A DNA stretch of 64,000 bases from Clavulina sp. PMI_390 (lineage: Eukaryota > Basidiomycota > Agaricomycetes > Cantharellales > Hydnaceae): positions 63,482 to 127,481 of the forward strand of contig WIDE01000025.1 in the NCBI GenBank assembly GCA_015039315.1. Reading direction: 5' to 3'. The translations under genes were made by a program, and so were the position numbers. Numbering within the stretch: the first letter of the stretch is position 1; each line of letters begins with the position of its first letter. Under the pieces are notes generated by a model. That model was not told the origin of the DNA. It did not search any database and was given only the letters and a program-made list of their open reading frames with translations. Positions 35,998 to 47,659 of this stretch are shown piece after piece.

Positions 35998-37647
35998 GGC
36001 TGACGAACGAAAGCAACGAAGAGGAAATAGCTGCCGCTAGTTTGCACGTTTTTATCAGGGATCGGTTTCATGTCGGGATATTGGATGCACATTTACGCCA
36101 CAACCACGTCCTCTGCAATCGCAAAATCCTTGGAAACCTTTGACGTGGCACCCTATGTACCACACCGGGCCGGTTCTAGGAGATGATAGCATTTCGTTCG
36201 AGTCCAATGAATTTACAAGGTGCGGCGAGGCGGTGGATTCGCCTGGAGGAACATTGGAACTGACCCGGGGATTTTCAGCTCAAGAATGGCAGCCGCAGAC
36301 CAAAATGGATCCTGACAGATAACTGCAGGGGCGGGCTGCTCGACGAGGGATTTAGCCGTTGAAGCGATAGAAGCCTGGGAGCCGCGGGAGCAATCACAAG
36401 TTGCTATGACAGGATAGTCTTGGTCAGATATCATCAGGTGACAGAATGCCCATCTTTGTTCTAGCGCCTCGCAAGCAGATAGACTACACAGAACGTCGGG
36501 AAAATGTCAGGCACCGATATTGCAGTGATTTCTTCCGCATCACACATGGGTCAAAATCGAGGCAACGCTATCCCATACCTCTGATAGGCTATAGATCCAT
36601 ACCCAGGTGCTACACAATCCACCGGTAAATTATGGCATCCTCACCCCTCTAAAACACCTCGTAACCCGACAACTGCATGATTAAGTGCCCAGAGCTGCAG
36701 GAGCATTGGCGTACTAATCAATTGTCAGTCGGCCAGGCTATAGTCTCGAATTTGTCAAATGAGATGTGGTATATTCCCGTCTGGAATATGTTATTGGTAG
36801 ATCGGCTAATACGAGGATGACTGAGCTCACCAAAGGACACATCATCGGATAAAATCCTTGATTGCTTGATTCTTGTGAACAAAAAGACTCGCTCGGGCTT
36901 TTTGCTTTGTTATTCAATTCGCCATTAAGACGCCATTGGGAGAGCAAAACTCGATATAGGCACACCATGGTCAGCATTGGAATACGCACTCATTTTCACG
37001 GAGTAGTATCTAACTGCTATTAGATATATGTCATTTCGTCAGCCGCCTGAATAATTATACAGGCAGAGCACTTCAGATCGGTTCGAGCGGTGACGACATA
37101 CAAGGTTATGGTAAAGAGATATATGGCCGCCTGGGCATACTCCTGCTGCCAGGGGAGCATTCGGCACCAAGGCGCAGGTCTTGATACGGAGGATATCGGG
37201 CATTTCACATGAGTAGAACTCGCCCTCTTGGATAAAAGTTACTGGACCACTGGCGCCAAGATCCTGGATGCAGAATAGAATGCGCTTGTCTCAGTTGAGT
37301 CGTTTGTCAATGCTGTCGCCGGAAATAGGTAGAATCTCGAGGGAAGGCCGTCTCTATCTTAATGACTCTAGAAACAAAACGCGGTTTAGCTGCCATCGTT
37401 CTTGTTCCATAACTGATTGAGTAAACGAGCATCCTCACCAGGCTCATGCTATTGGAGAGGGTGGGGTCTACCAACATAAATGCAGCGTTATATTCACACA
37501 TTGAGACAAGTGCAACCAGAAGGTATTCCCTCTGCATGTGAAAGCATGGTTGAGGATGGCATATCGTGTATTGCGAGCTCACCAAGAAAGTGGTCACGTG
37601 TTTGTTCCCAGCGCTTCACAAGTACATCGTCCCAGTCGTTGCTGGCA
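35998..37647. other. long divergent intergenic region
   Basis: Separates the GH44 gene (-) from the complex I gene (+). I found no coding signal or repeat. The proximal 250 bp on each side presumably hold the two promoters. Confidence 0.45.
37595..37600. promoter_or_regulatory. CACGTG palindrome near complex I start
   Basis: A CACGTG hexamer 48 bp upstream of the ATG at 37648, so probably in or near the 5' leader. Position suggests a proximal control site. Confidence 0.35.
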
Positions 37648-39601
37648 ATGTTCAAGACGACAGTGGGCGTGGCCTCGTCTTCTGGTGTGTTCTACGCATA
37701 AAATCGTTTAATGCTAACAACTCAACCTCAGCTAACGTCTGGCGCTCAATTCTTTTTGTCCCTTTGTGAACTTTCTTAATAGCCCGAGGCTCATTGGCCC
37801 GAGCAGCAGCACGAAACTACGCGACTGTCGCTGATACTCCCGTTCGCCACTACGGTGGTCTAAAAGACCAAGACCGTATCTTCACTAATATCTACTCGAG
37901 ACATGACCATGGAATCAAGGGCGCAATGGTAAGTTCCCCAATACAAATATTCGCAACATGACGCTCTCCCGATTCACCCATTCCTACCCAATGGTTTTCG
38001 GCCCCTATGGAACGTCTCCTAGTCTCGAGGTGACTGGCACCGTACAAAAGATATCATCCTCAAAGGTGACACTTGGATCATCAACACTATCAAAGAGAGT
38101 GGTCTCCGTGGTCGTGGTGGTGCTGGTTTCCCCTCTGGGCTCAAATGGTCCTTCATGAACAAGCCCAACTGGCAAGCTGACAAGCGTCCTCGCTACCTTG
38201 TCGTCAACGCAGATGAAGGCGAACCCGGCACTTGCAAGGACCGCGAGATCATGCGTGGGGACCCCCACAAGCTTGTTGAGGGCTGCCTCGTCGCTGGGCG
38301 GGCGATGAACGCTACGGCCGCGTACATCTACATCCGTGGCGAGTTCTACCAGGAGGCTTCACACGTCCAACAAGCAATTGATGAGGCGTACAAGGCGGGA
38401 TTCCTCGGTAAGGACGCGTGCGGCTCAGGCATGCCGTTCGATGTGTACCTCCACCGTGGCGCGGGTGCGTACATCTGCGGAGAGGAGACCGCGCTCATCG
38501 AGAGTATTGAGGGCAAGCAGGGCAAGCCGAGATTAAAGCCTCCATTCCCAGCGGATGTGGGTCTCTTCGGTTGCCCCACCACTGTGGCCAACGTCGAGAC
38601 TGTTGCTGTCGCCCCCACCATTTGCCGACGCGGTGGCAGCTGGTTCGCCTCCTTCGGCCGTGATCGTAATCAGGGCACGAAGCTATTCTGCGTCAGTGGA
38701 CATGTGAACAACCCGTGCGTCGTTGAGGAGGAGATGAGCATTCCGCTCAAGGAGCTCCTTGAGAAGCACTGCGGTGGTATCCGTGGAGGCTGGGACAATC
38801 TGCTCGGTATCGTCCCTGGAGGGTCGTCAGTACCTATCCTCAACCAGAAGCAGTCCGGGGAAGTCTTGTAGGTCATGTCATCTTATTCTCAATGCTCTCT
38901 CGCTCAACATTCTCCATGTGCTAGGATGGATTTCGATTCGCTGAAAGATGCTGGCTCCGGTCTTGGCACGGGTGCTGTGATTGTCATGGATAAGAGCACT
39001 GATGTTGTTAAGGCCATCTCCCGCTTCTCCGACGTATGTTATCTCTGTTTGAATGTCTTGAACATGCCTAATCTTATGCACTATATCCACAGTTCTACAA
39101 GCATGAGTCTTGTGGGCAATGCACCCCTTGCCGTGAGGGTACGACATGGATGAAGAAGATGATGGACCGCTTCGTTGAGGGGCGTGGGCACCTGCGAGAG
39201 ATCGACATGCTCCTCGAGTTGACGTCAGTAACAATCACTCCTAGTTTCTCGTCCTTTCGATGATACTCACAACCTTTACCTCACTCTCTAGTAAGCAAGT
39301 TGAGGGCCGCACAATTTGCGCTTTGGGTGATGCAGCTGCATGGCCCATCCAGGGTTTGATGAAGAACTTCCGTATGTCTTCCTTATCCTTTCTTCCTGCC
39401 CGTTTACTCACTCTCATCCACTCTTCTCCCACAGGTCCTGAGGTAGAAGCTCGTATCAACGCCTTCAGGGCGCAGAACGGCCCCGTCCTCTTTGGTGGGC
39501 GTATGGCGGACGAGGTAGACCACTCGCTTGCTATTCCTGACAACCTGGGGCTGTACCTCGAAGAGCCAGTGTCTGGGGGTGTCAAGGGCGAGGCGAGGTG
39601 A
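37648..39601 (+). CDS. NUO51: NADH:ubiquinone oxidoreductase 51-kDa subunit
   Basis: Flavoprotein subunit (NDUFV1/NuoF) of mitochondrial complex I: it oxidises NADH through FMN and passes electrons to a 4Fe-4S cluster. Seven exons: 37648-37684, 37783-37928, 38023-38867, 38925-39033, 39093-39223, 39292-39371 and 39435-39601, giving 504 residues. An Arg/Ala/Ser-rich presequence ([20 protein letters not shown]) fits mitochondrial import; its tiny first exon was chosen because phase and acceptor match. FMN/NADH motifs include [30 protein letters not shown] and [19 protein letters not shown]. The 4Fe-4S ligands are Cys386, Cys389 and Cys392 in [11 protein letters not shown], and Cys432 in [13 protein letters not shown]. 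Confidence 0.97.
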
Positions 39602-40660
39602 TCATAGGGCTATGTCAATGGCTGTCATATGTATGCCCTGCGCGCTATCGATAGAGTAGCTAAGAGGTGTTATTCTATTTCATTTTTACACATTCTCCGA
39701 ATCATTCTTGGTCAGATAGAGGCTCAAGTACCGCGTTGAAGCATAGCTGATAAGCAAAACTGAGCATATATCATATCACAAGCATCCATCATACCAATGC
39801 CTGGGGCATCAAGTTGTCGCTCGGGGTTTAATTTTGGGGCGAACGAACGTGTGGATTCATTAGAGCCATCGTATGCGAACGTATATATTCGTAATAAGGG
39901 CGTTTTTTTCTGGTTCCCTACATGGGAGGTATCGATGTGATCGCAAGCAACAAGCGGCGTCAGAGCAGAACCAAGAAAAAGGAAGCGTGGGCGGACAGGT
40001 AAGAGAAGGAAGAGGGGACGGGTAGCTAGAGGTAACGTTACCGACGATAACGAATAGCTAGGAGACGAGCCTTTTGGTTGTGAGAAGGAAGAAAGGGAGA
40101 GAGAAGAATGTCTATGGTGGGGGAGGATGGGTATACAGTACAAGGTACGTCGTGTGGGATACGAGTTACAGGGTAATTTTTCTTTTCTTTTCTTTTTGTG
40201 TGCGATGATGACGGTACGAGTGACCAATGAGGATGAGGGACAAACACAGTTGAATGTGAGGGTACGCATAGCCAGGGTAGTCGGGTGGAGGGAACGAGGT
40301 GATGAGGCGGGTTTTGAGGACACGAGATAGGTGAAGAAAGTAATGTAACCAAACAGAAGAAAAAAAGGTTTGATAAAGCATACGTATCAGAGGATGAAAC
40401 CTGATACGCATGCAATTAGAACAGATGAAGCCAAGAAAGAGAAACAGCTGACGCAGAAGAAACAGAACAGGCCAAAAATTGAAAACATTAAGAAGCGGAG
40501 CAAAGACTAAGGCATGGACTATAACGCGATGAGGGAGGGAGTATATGCGTAGGGGAGGTGAATTAAGGATTATGAAGGGATGTTTGAAGTGGAGGAGGAA
40601 GGGCATATTGCAGGTGGAAGCAAGGGGCTGTGGTGGAACGCGCAATCACACCTATCAGAT
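39602..40660. other. convergent 3' intergenic region
   Basis: Between the complex I gene (+) and the low-complexity orphan (-). The + strand is purine-rich, giving spurious low-complexity frames on both strands. No gene is supported. Confidence 0.45.
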
Positions 40661-42529
40661 TTAATTGTTCGAGATAGACATGCCCTGCATTCCACCAGCC
40701 AGCGCGCCCACTCCGCCCGCCACACCGTTGTTATGGATGCTGAGGCCATTTGCATGATCGATGGAATATACCTTGCTCTGCGTGGGCCGCCTCATGCGGG
40801 GATTCGAGCTTTGGGCACTGGAGTTACCCGCATATGGAGAATTTGATCCATCAGATGAGCCTGACGAAGCAGAGCCAGAAGTAGGCCACGTGAGCGGAAG
40901 AGGCATTGCGGAAGCAGCACCCATGCCCATGCCCATGCCCAGGCCCATGTGTGCACTGGTGTTGTTGCTGCGAGGATGAGAAGCAAGCTTGCCATGCTCC
41001 ATGATGCCCGTATAGGCATACGAGTGGTCGATCCCCATGCCATAAGGATACGACCCACTTGCAGGGTTCACGACAGCCACGCCCATATCTCCCATTACCG
41101 CGGCAGCAGCAGCAGCAGATGGTACAGGGGCAGATGGCGGATTGAATTGCTGATAGCCACTGCTGATGCGCTTGGACGACCGGCTCGTGTTGGTTGCTGT
41201 GTTGAGATTAGCTGTGTTGTTGAGGACGTTCACACTGTTGCTTGTGCTCCAGCTCGCGCCCGAGCTCGTGGCTGACTCGCTTGCAGGAGACACCGAGCCG
41301 TTACCGTTGCCAGCAGGAACAGCAAGGCCAGGTGTCGAAGCGGAGCGTTTATGCTTGGGCATTGGGGGACGAAGTTGGCTGTTGTCATTGGATCCAGTGT
41401 TGGTTGTTGGACCACGATCGCTTGCATGACGGTAGTGTGGGGGTGGGTTCATAGATGGCATGCCAGGAATCCCTAGATTCATATAGCCGCTCATCCCAGC
41501 ACTCGACGAAGAGGTTCTGCTGGTCGCCGTCGACGTGGAGGAGGATGACGTAGGCGGGCTTAGCTTCACGGCCCCTACAGCAGCAGCAGGGTACGGATAA
41601 GGATAAGGAAATCCTCCCATTGGGACCGCAGGCGGGAGGGGGACAGGGAGGGGGCCATTGTACGTAGCTGGAGTATAAGGAGGAACAACCATTCCGCTAG
41701 ACGGAGCAAGGTTTGTCGACGCCCGCCGCCTCCGCCTTGCCGTGCCTCCTGGATTGGCTTCAGTCACTTGTGGAAGTGGAGGACCAGACTTCCCGCCTAC
41801 ACTGATGCCGATTTCTGGGCTAGCAGGGGGTTGGATCGGGTACTTCACACCCGGGATTATCGCCGGGCGCGTACCGGAATAGGAAGTTGGTTCGGGGGGA
41901 GCGAAGCGGAGTGTACTGCTGTAGGGATAGGACGCAGTGGGATTAGTGGCTGCCGATGAGCTAGAACGACGACGTGCGGTAAAGCTTCCGCTGCGATAGT
42001 TTTGGGTATGGGAGGAGGTCGTCGAGTCCGAGTTGGAGGTGGAGTTGGACGAGGAGGTTTGCGGGGATGTCGGGGACAAAGGGGCAACGCTAGCAGACCT
42101 AGAAAGGGTCTTCCCAATTGTGAGAGGAGAAGCAAAGGCGACGGTTCGCCCGCTTCCACCATCAGTCGAGTAGCCCGTCGCACTCGTGCTCGCGCGCCTT
42201 CTGTTATTACGCGCAGAACGAGCCGGTTGACGGACATAATCCTGGTCCGAGCCAGACCCTGAGGAAGAGCTGGATGATATGGTGCGTGCATGCGGGTGAC
42301 CGTGGTTGTGGCCACTCGAGCTCGCGGTTTCAACCGTATTCTCCGTTTTGGCAAGGTCCGTGTATGCGATTCCAAGTCCGCTCGATCCGCTTGCTGTGTG
42401 GAAGGAGGGTGAGATCAAAATGGCAGTGCAAGTTCCGCATGTGGGACGGGCAGCAAAGCGGAGGGACGCTGAGCGGACTTCGCCTTTGCGGTATTGACGC
42501 AGGGTGGAAAGCAAAACATCGAAATTCAT
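40661..42529 (-). CDS. Ser/Pro/Gly-rich low-complexity orphan
   Basis: One uninterrupted frame of 622 codons, unusual among its intron-rich neighbours. I do not recognise a family. The first ~75 residues look ordered (MNFDVLLSTLRQYRKGE, then RFAARPTCGTCTAILISPSF with a CGTC pair). The rest is dominated by Ser, Thr, Asn, Pro and Gly tracts, with basic patches such as RRRRRAS and PKHKRSAS that could be phosphorylation or nuclear-import sites. A GMGMGMG tract encoded by a 6-bp repeat lies at about 40920-40949, and a poly-Ala tract near 41101-41120. The composition suggests a disordered regulator. Without a homologue, the start remains the first ATG. Confidence 0.6.
   Translation of the reverse strand: MNFDVLLSTLRQYRKGEVRSASLRFAARPTCGTCTAILISPSFHTASGSSGLGIAYTDLAKTENTVETASSSGHNHGHPHARTISSSSSSGSGSDQDYVRQPARSARNNRRRASTSATGYSTDGGSGRTVAFASPLTIGKTLSRSASVAPLSPTSPQTSSSNSTSNSDSTTSSHTQNYRSGSFTARRRSSSSAATNPTASYPYSSTLRFAPPEPTSYSGTRPAIIPGVKYPIQPPASPEIGISVGGKSGPPLPQVTEANPGGTARRRRRASTNLAPSSGMVVPPYTPATYNGPLPVPLPPAVPMGGFPYPYPYPAAAVGAVKLSPPTSSSSTSTATSRTSSSSAGMSGYMNLGIPGMPSMNPPPHYRHASDRGPTTNTGSNDNSQLRPPMPKHKRSASTPGLAVPAGNGNGSVSPASESATSSGASWSTSNSVNVLNNTANLNTATNTSRSSKRISSGYQQFNPPSAPVPSAAAAAAVMGDMGVAVVNPASGSYPYGMGIDHSYAYTGIMEHGKLASHPRSNNTSAHMGLGMGMGMGAASAMPLPLTWPTSGSASSGSSDGSNSPYAGNSSAQSSNPRMRRPTQSKVYSIDHANGLSIHNNGVAGGVGALAGGMQGMSISNN
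40920..40949. repeat. hexanucleotide repeat CCCATG
   Basis: About five tandem units of CCCATG, one with a single substitution, inside the low-complexity orphan. On the coding (minus) strand it encodes alternating Gly-Met. Confidence 0.8.
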
Positions 42530-42769
42530 TGAGAGGCCAACAACCGGGCCGCCATCATTGGCCGACCTAAATCATGCAAGAGGAAAAACAAAAAATAAAA
42601 AGGGGATAAAGTCAGTTATACGATTGACCACGTCAGAGCTCAGCAACAGGGGCGGGGAGGCGCGGAACGCGGTGGATCGGGATCCAATATCCTTTTGGGG
42701 GAGGGTCGTGTGACAGTGTCCAACCCTCTGCCCACAGCTGGCAGAAATTCCGAGAATGTGAAAACACAC

Positions 42770-43647
42770 TCACCAAATTGCGGGAATCAACATGGAACAT
42801 GGGCATTCTTTGCCGGAGACATAGCCCTGACTGACGCCAGTACTGACGCCCATCGAATTAAGGAGGACATCGAGTGTTCGGACGATATATTGCGGCCGGT
42901 CAGAGTCGTCCTGAATTTCGAGCACTGTCGCGTCATCAAGGAGGATGATGGGATTTGTAGTCGTAGATGTCCCTGGGATGGTGGGCCAGAGGAAATGTAC
43001 GGTTTGTGGTCGCTGGGAGACGTGAGCAAGGCGGCAGAGGTGGGTGAAGACGGCGGCGAGGACAAGATGTTTGGACGGGGGGAACGGCTGTTGCGCCGTG
43101 GAGAGCACATAGGCTAGAGGTAGAGACGAAGCGCGCAGGTCGAGACCACGTCAGTAAGGCCCACAAAGGCTTGGAGGAGGAGAGCGCGTAGATATATTGG
43201 ACACGTACCGATGGCTGAGCAAACATTGGTAACCTGGACACTGAAGTTGTTATTGGGCCCCAACGCAGCAATCACGGTCGACTGGGGGTGGAACGGGTCT
43301 AAAGAGGGCCCATGGCCGCCATTTCCGGCTGGTGAACCCCTGCATACACGAAATTCCGACGGATCAACATGAGTTGTTTGGTCAACTAGTGATAATGAGG
43401 TGTTGCCAACGCACGCGAAGAAGGGCCCAAGAACGTAGGTCCAGACGTCGGCGAGGGCCTGAACGTATGGCGGGTTGGGATCGACGACGCACTGGTAGTG
43501 CAAGTAATCTGCGACCTGTGTGGGGGTTTGGGGACGTTGTTGTTGTCAGGGAGCGCGTTCGGCCTTCTTTTTTGGATCGGGGGAAATGTAAGAACTGACC
43601 TCTTCTGCAACCCACTGGAGAGCCTTCTTGCCGATGTCGCGCGGCAT
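42770..43647 (-). CDS. orphan protein, three exons
   Basis: Family unknown. Exons 43600-43647, 43209-43515 and 42770-43113 join in phase to 232 residues. The N-terminus MPRDIGKKALQWVAEEVADY looks helical. The middle contains PYVQALADVWTYVLGPFF, several Cys residues and ALGPNNNFSVQVTN. The last third has helical and beta-like stretches (KHLVLAAVFTHLCRLAHVS, NPIILLDDATVLEIQDDSD, YIVRTLDVLLNSMG) and ends CPCSMLIPAIW. No signal peptide or catalytic motif is clear. A GTGAG at 42769-42773 overlaps the stop and could instead start another intron leading to a longer C-terminus ending near 42572. Confidence 0.55.
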
Positions 43648-45876
43648 AGACAGAGGAGAGGGGCAGACAGGGACTGGGCGGTTGGTGATGGTGTTGTTGA
43701 TGGCAGATGTATGGTGGGGGGAGGAGGAGAAAGAGGCGAGTCAGAGAGTCAGTTCAGAGTCAGGAGTAGAGACCTCCTATATTTGCAGTGCAACCCACAC
43801 ACTGAACTGAGTGGTAACACTGCCGCGCCCAGTAACAGAGGAACACAATATTGAATCTATCAATCAGGGATTGACGATGATACTGTTACTTGTTACGACG
43901 GCACAGGAACTGAACTGGGGGCGCACAGGGGAGATGATCTCTGTGTGTTGATGGGAGGCAAAGAAATCAACAACTCTTCAATTCAACTGTAAGTAACATG
44001 TAACCACACACCCACCAACGGCCTCCTTCCAAAGTGGGTCGGCGCTACTCTTCTACCGCCGATCCTCCAAGGGACGAGAGGGCGCGCGCCCGCGGCTTTG
44101 TTATTAGCCTCAGCGAGTCAACTGCAATATGAGCGGATGGATGTATAGTGCAAAACGTATTGGGGTGGGATAGAAGTACTCGAGAGAAGGTGGTCGTTCG
44201 GAAGAGAAGGGAAGGGCCACACACGCACCTGCCAGACATGAGGCCGCGCCGTCACGGCACCGCAGGCTGGCGGTCTCTCAATCCATTCTACAAATTCTAC
44301 AATTAAAATGCATCTATATGCCCTTCGAGAAGAGGGTATATACATGGGACCCAGGCGGAGAGATCTGCGTAGACCGACTGACAAGCTCCACACCGCTAAA
44401 CCTCTAATTTTTTTTGAGATTCGACAAATTTCAGCCCAAAGCTCCGTCCCGTCGTCATTGGCATCCGGCTAACTTTTAGGAGGGAGAGAGCAGTGCCTAT
44501 TCTGGCATACTTCTTTCTCCTTGGACACATCCGGCCAACTGCGCAAATTACAAGCGAGAACAAGATAGCGATTATTGTTGTTCTGCTGCTGCCGTCGTTG
44601 TTGTTCTCATTGCCGCACATTGTCCCTCTCCGCTCACTCCCTGATCACTCATGGGTATGTATACGCGACGGCAAGGAGAATCCCTTGGTCAAACCCGCAG
44701 TCCCCCTGTTGCCACAGACCCGCACCAGCCGTCACCATCCAATCCGAAACAGGCTCCCCCTCGTTTCGTATTCGAAATACCCTTTTGCAGCTCCGCCCGC
44801 GAGCGGCAAATATATTTTGTGGCTGCTGCACCGCAGTCACTCGCACGCCTGGGCCCTGTCGTCATCCAATAATATACCGGCATGGACTAGGCTCAAGCAG
44901 ATCTCGCGGCTCTTGCAATCAGCACCTCCAAAACAAAAAATACCAATCAGGGAAGATAGATAAGCGCACCTGAATAGCGGCGCCTGTCCCTCTCTCTGTG
45001 CCGGATAGCAATTATCTGGTTGCCTGTCAAGGGTGAGCGCTGGGCGGCTTCCCAATCCTAGGCATCTCTCTGCGCTCTCCCATGATACGAGCGGCGGACC
45101 ACAAGAGGACCAAGGATCGGCAAAAGTTCCGAGACCCATGGGCTGACCTTTTCTCTCATGATCAAGCATCTTGGGTTCGTAGGCTGTGTAGGTTTTGCGG
45201 AGTCAGAAGTGTCACCAGGGCATGACTCCACCCCCTTCCCTCCCTCCCTGGCCATGTGGCCCCATGCAGCTCGAAGAAGAATTCAACTCTAATGCTTATC
45301 GTGACCGCAGGGCAAAATGCCCTCAAAAAAGTCCAGCGGGGGAAAACTGGGGAAGCGGAGAAAAGTGGCGGAAGTCCAGGCGCGGAAATGCACACGTTTG
45401 GCGATCGAGCGAGCACTCGGGTGAATCCACCACAGAAGATTCATCGCCCCAGGTCACATGGACTGGCAATCAAGTGCAGCCAATCAGCTGAGCGACTGCG
45501 ACTCCACACCCGATTAAGACGGAATTCCAGAACGACACGGAACCTAAAGCAAGTCAAACGAGAAGGATCGGCGAAATCGAGTCACAGATAAGAACGGGGC
45601 AGTACGACGAATCGTGACATGACGCATCGCCTATCTGGATCCCTGCTCACACACACAGGTGTCAAGAACCATCTCACAGTCAAGGAGCGGTCAGTATCAC
45701 ACTCCACTGGCTGGTTGAACTCTTCTCGAGTGCAAGAACATGGATGCATATTGCGTGAATAGGGCAAGTTGAGAAAAAAGATTCATACTACAGCATGCAG
45801 TCAGTTATGCGAACAATGAGAGAGCGGAGTGGTGGGTCGGGCAAGGTCAGCTCAAGCGAGAAGGGCAGAGGATAGT
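43648..45876. other. intergenic, no supported gene
   Basis: About 2.2 kb between two minus-strand genes. Several open frames of 60-160 codons exist on both strands, for example 44493-44963 (+), but none shows a domain, a plausible splice pattern or coding composition that I trust. Confidence 0.4.
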
Positions 45877-46711
45877 TTAGATGAAGCCGATCTAGTTGAA
45901 GAGAGAGAAAAAGGAGAAGGGAAGGGGGAAGGTAAGACAACATAAAATGAGCTAAATAGTGAAAGAAAACGGACCTTGTTGGCGACCTCGAGGGCATCGT
46001 GGTCAGGAGTGAGGCGAACGTACGCCTTTTTCCGCCCGTCCGGTCTAAAGGTGCACAAGAGACAGAGATAGAAGAGAAATCGTCAGTCAAGAGTTCAAAC
46101 AAAATCGACAAACCAAAAATCCTTCATAACACGAAGAAGTCGGAAAACGGAGACAGTTGGCAATACGCACCGGATCAGAGTGTTAATCTTGACGGTATCG
46201 ACATCATACAGCGTCTTGACGGCCTCCTTGATCTGCCTCTTGTTTGCCCTCAGGTCCACCACGAACACCAATGTGTTGTTCTCCTCGATCTTCTTCATTG
46301 CGCTCTCAGTGTTCAGAGGGTGGATAATGGTGCGGAAAGCATCCATGCGAGGCGCATGGGGGACAGACTTGCGAGGGTACTTGGGCTCGCGCGCAAGCCT
46401 GAGGGTCTTGGGGCGGTGGAATGAGACGCTGGTGCGGACTTTGCGCGACGCGTGAGCATGTGTGCCCTTCAGCGCAGCTTTTTTGGCGGCCTTGGCCTGG
46501 GTGGTCGCATCCTTCTTGGCTGTATAGTTCAATAAGAGTTTGGCGTTTCAAGGTTTAGTGCGTATCATAGTTTCAGGTATCGAGTGCGATCGAGAGACAG
46601 ATATAAGCAGTATCAGAGTCAAATTACGGCTGTGGTGGCGAGCTGGACATCAAACGCACCAGGAGCAGCCGTCTTGGTCTTGGGCGTCGCCTTTGCTTTA
46701 GTGCTGGACAT
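45877..46711 (-). CDS. RPL25: 60S ribosomal protein L25 (uL23)
   Basis: Large-subunit ribosomal protein uL23, which binds 25S rRNA at the polypeptide exit tunnel and is a docking site for signal recognition particle and nascent-chain factors. Four exons (46660-46711, 46171-46519, 45975-46044, 45877-45891) give 161 residues, the usual eukaryotic size. The N-terminus is Lys/Ala-rich ([16 protein letters not shown]). Conserved segments include [53 protein letters not shown] and [20 protein letters not shown]. The last exon encodes only IGFI plus the stop and was located by the conserved C-terminus. TCACGTGA lies 50 bp upstream of the ATG. Confidence 0.95.
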
Positions 46712-47254
46712 TGCGAGACGTGATAGGTTCTGTCAAAGTCTAAGCGCCGATAGTTGCTTGTCACGTGAGCCAAACGCGTTCCCACGAGTCGTCGACCACA
46801 TATCATTTTGTCAATTTTACACGTCTTTCCCGCTTCCTGAGCTTTGCTTTGGCCCCATATCCCTTTGGAATCTCACGTGGATTGTAAAGCGCGCGATCTC
46901 CCTCTTTCAGGACATGGCATATCCTCGACACAAACTTGACCAAAGAAACGGCCGAAAGGAGGGAATGAGGGACAGATGCTTCATTGCAGAGAGCTCGAAT
47001 CAAATTTAAGATACAAAAATGAGAGGAATAAGAAATATAAAAAGGGAAAGAAAAGACAGTGCTAAGGTTGAGCAAGACGATACCTAAGAAAGGGAAAGGC
47101 CGAGTAGACAACCCGCATGCAGGGACGACCAGCGCCCCAAGCACAACAGCAAAGCAACAATAACCAGGAAACTGGGGATGCTCCCGAGTTGCGGCCCGAA
47201 GAGAAGCCCAAAGCTTCCGTTACTGCCTCCTGCGATCATCCGCCACCTAAGTTC
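46712..47254. other. uL23 promoter and 3' flank of next gene
   Basis: Contains TCACGTGA at 46761-46768 and a second CACGTG near 46874-46879, both upstream of the uL23 start. No gene is seen. Confidence 0.5.
46761..46768. promoter_or_regulatory. TCACGTGA palindrome upstream of uL23
   Basis: A perfect 8-bp palindrome 50 bp upstream of the uL23 start, followed about 110 bp further out by another CACGTG. Position and spacing suggest a proximal promoter element. Confidence 0.4.
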
Positions 47255-47659
47255 TCACTGTTGCCCCATATACTCTTCCCTAGAGAAGCAGGGCCCCTGC
47301 AGAGATAACCAGTGGTCAGATCAATGGAATATCAAGGGCGAGCGCCCAGTGGGTGCTAGGTGGCGAAGTAGTTGCGAGAAATTGATGTAGCTTACATTCT
47401 TTCCCGGCTTTAGCTTCATGCAGGAATCAGAAGGAGGCCCGCCGTACGAGTATGTTCGAGGACTAGAGACAGCAGCGCGCGCCATGGAGAATGAAGAGTC
47501 TTTTGAGAATGAGCTCACAGTTGGTCGAGACTGAGGTCCAGGACTAGCAGGAGGAGTAACGAGCGAGTATGCTCCCTGCCCAGACACCGAACGGTGAGCA
47601 ACTGGAGTGACTGGGGAGGAGCCACGAGAGGAGGAGGGGCTGTTCATTGGGTAAGACAT
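47255..47659 (-). CDS. small Ser/Pro-rich orphan protein
   Basis: Unrecognised. Exons 47396-47659 and 47255-47296 join in phase through a GTAAGC...CTGCAG intron to 101 residues. The first exon is dominated by Ser, Pro, Thr and Arg (SPSSSRGSSPVTPVAHRSVS, LVTPPASPGP), with several SP/TP sites. It ends with Lys-containing MKLKPGKN, and the second exon adds GPCFSREEYMGQQ. There is no signal peptide or transmembrane segment. The spliced structure makes it likelier than a chance frame. It may be a small phosphoprotein, but that is a guess. Confidence 0.5.

Noticed and set aside
44493..44973. Overlapping + strand frames of 132-156 codons
   Set aside because: Two frames overlap with equal length and no motif, and the composition is that of chance frames.
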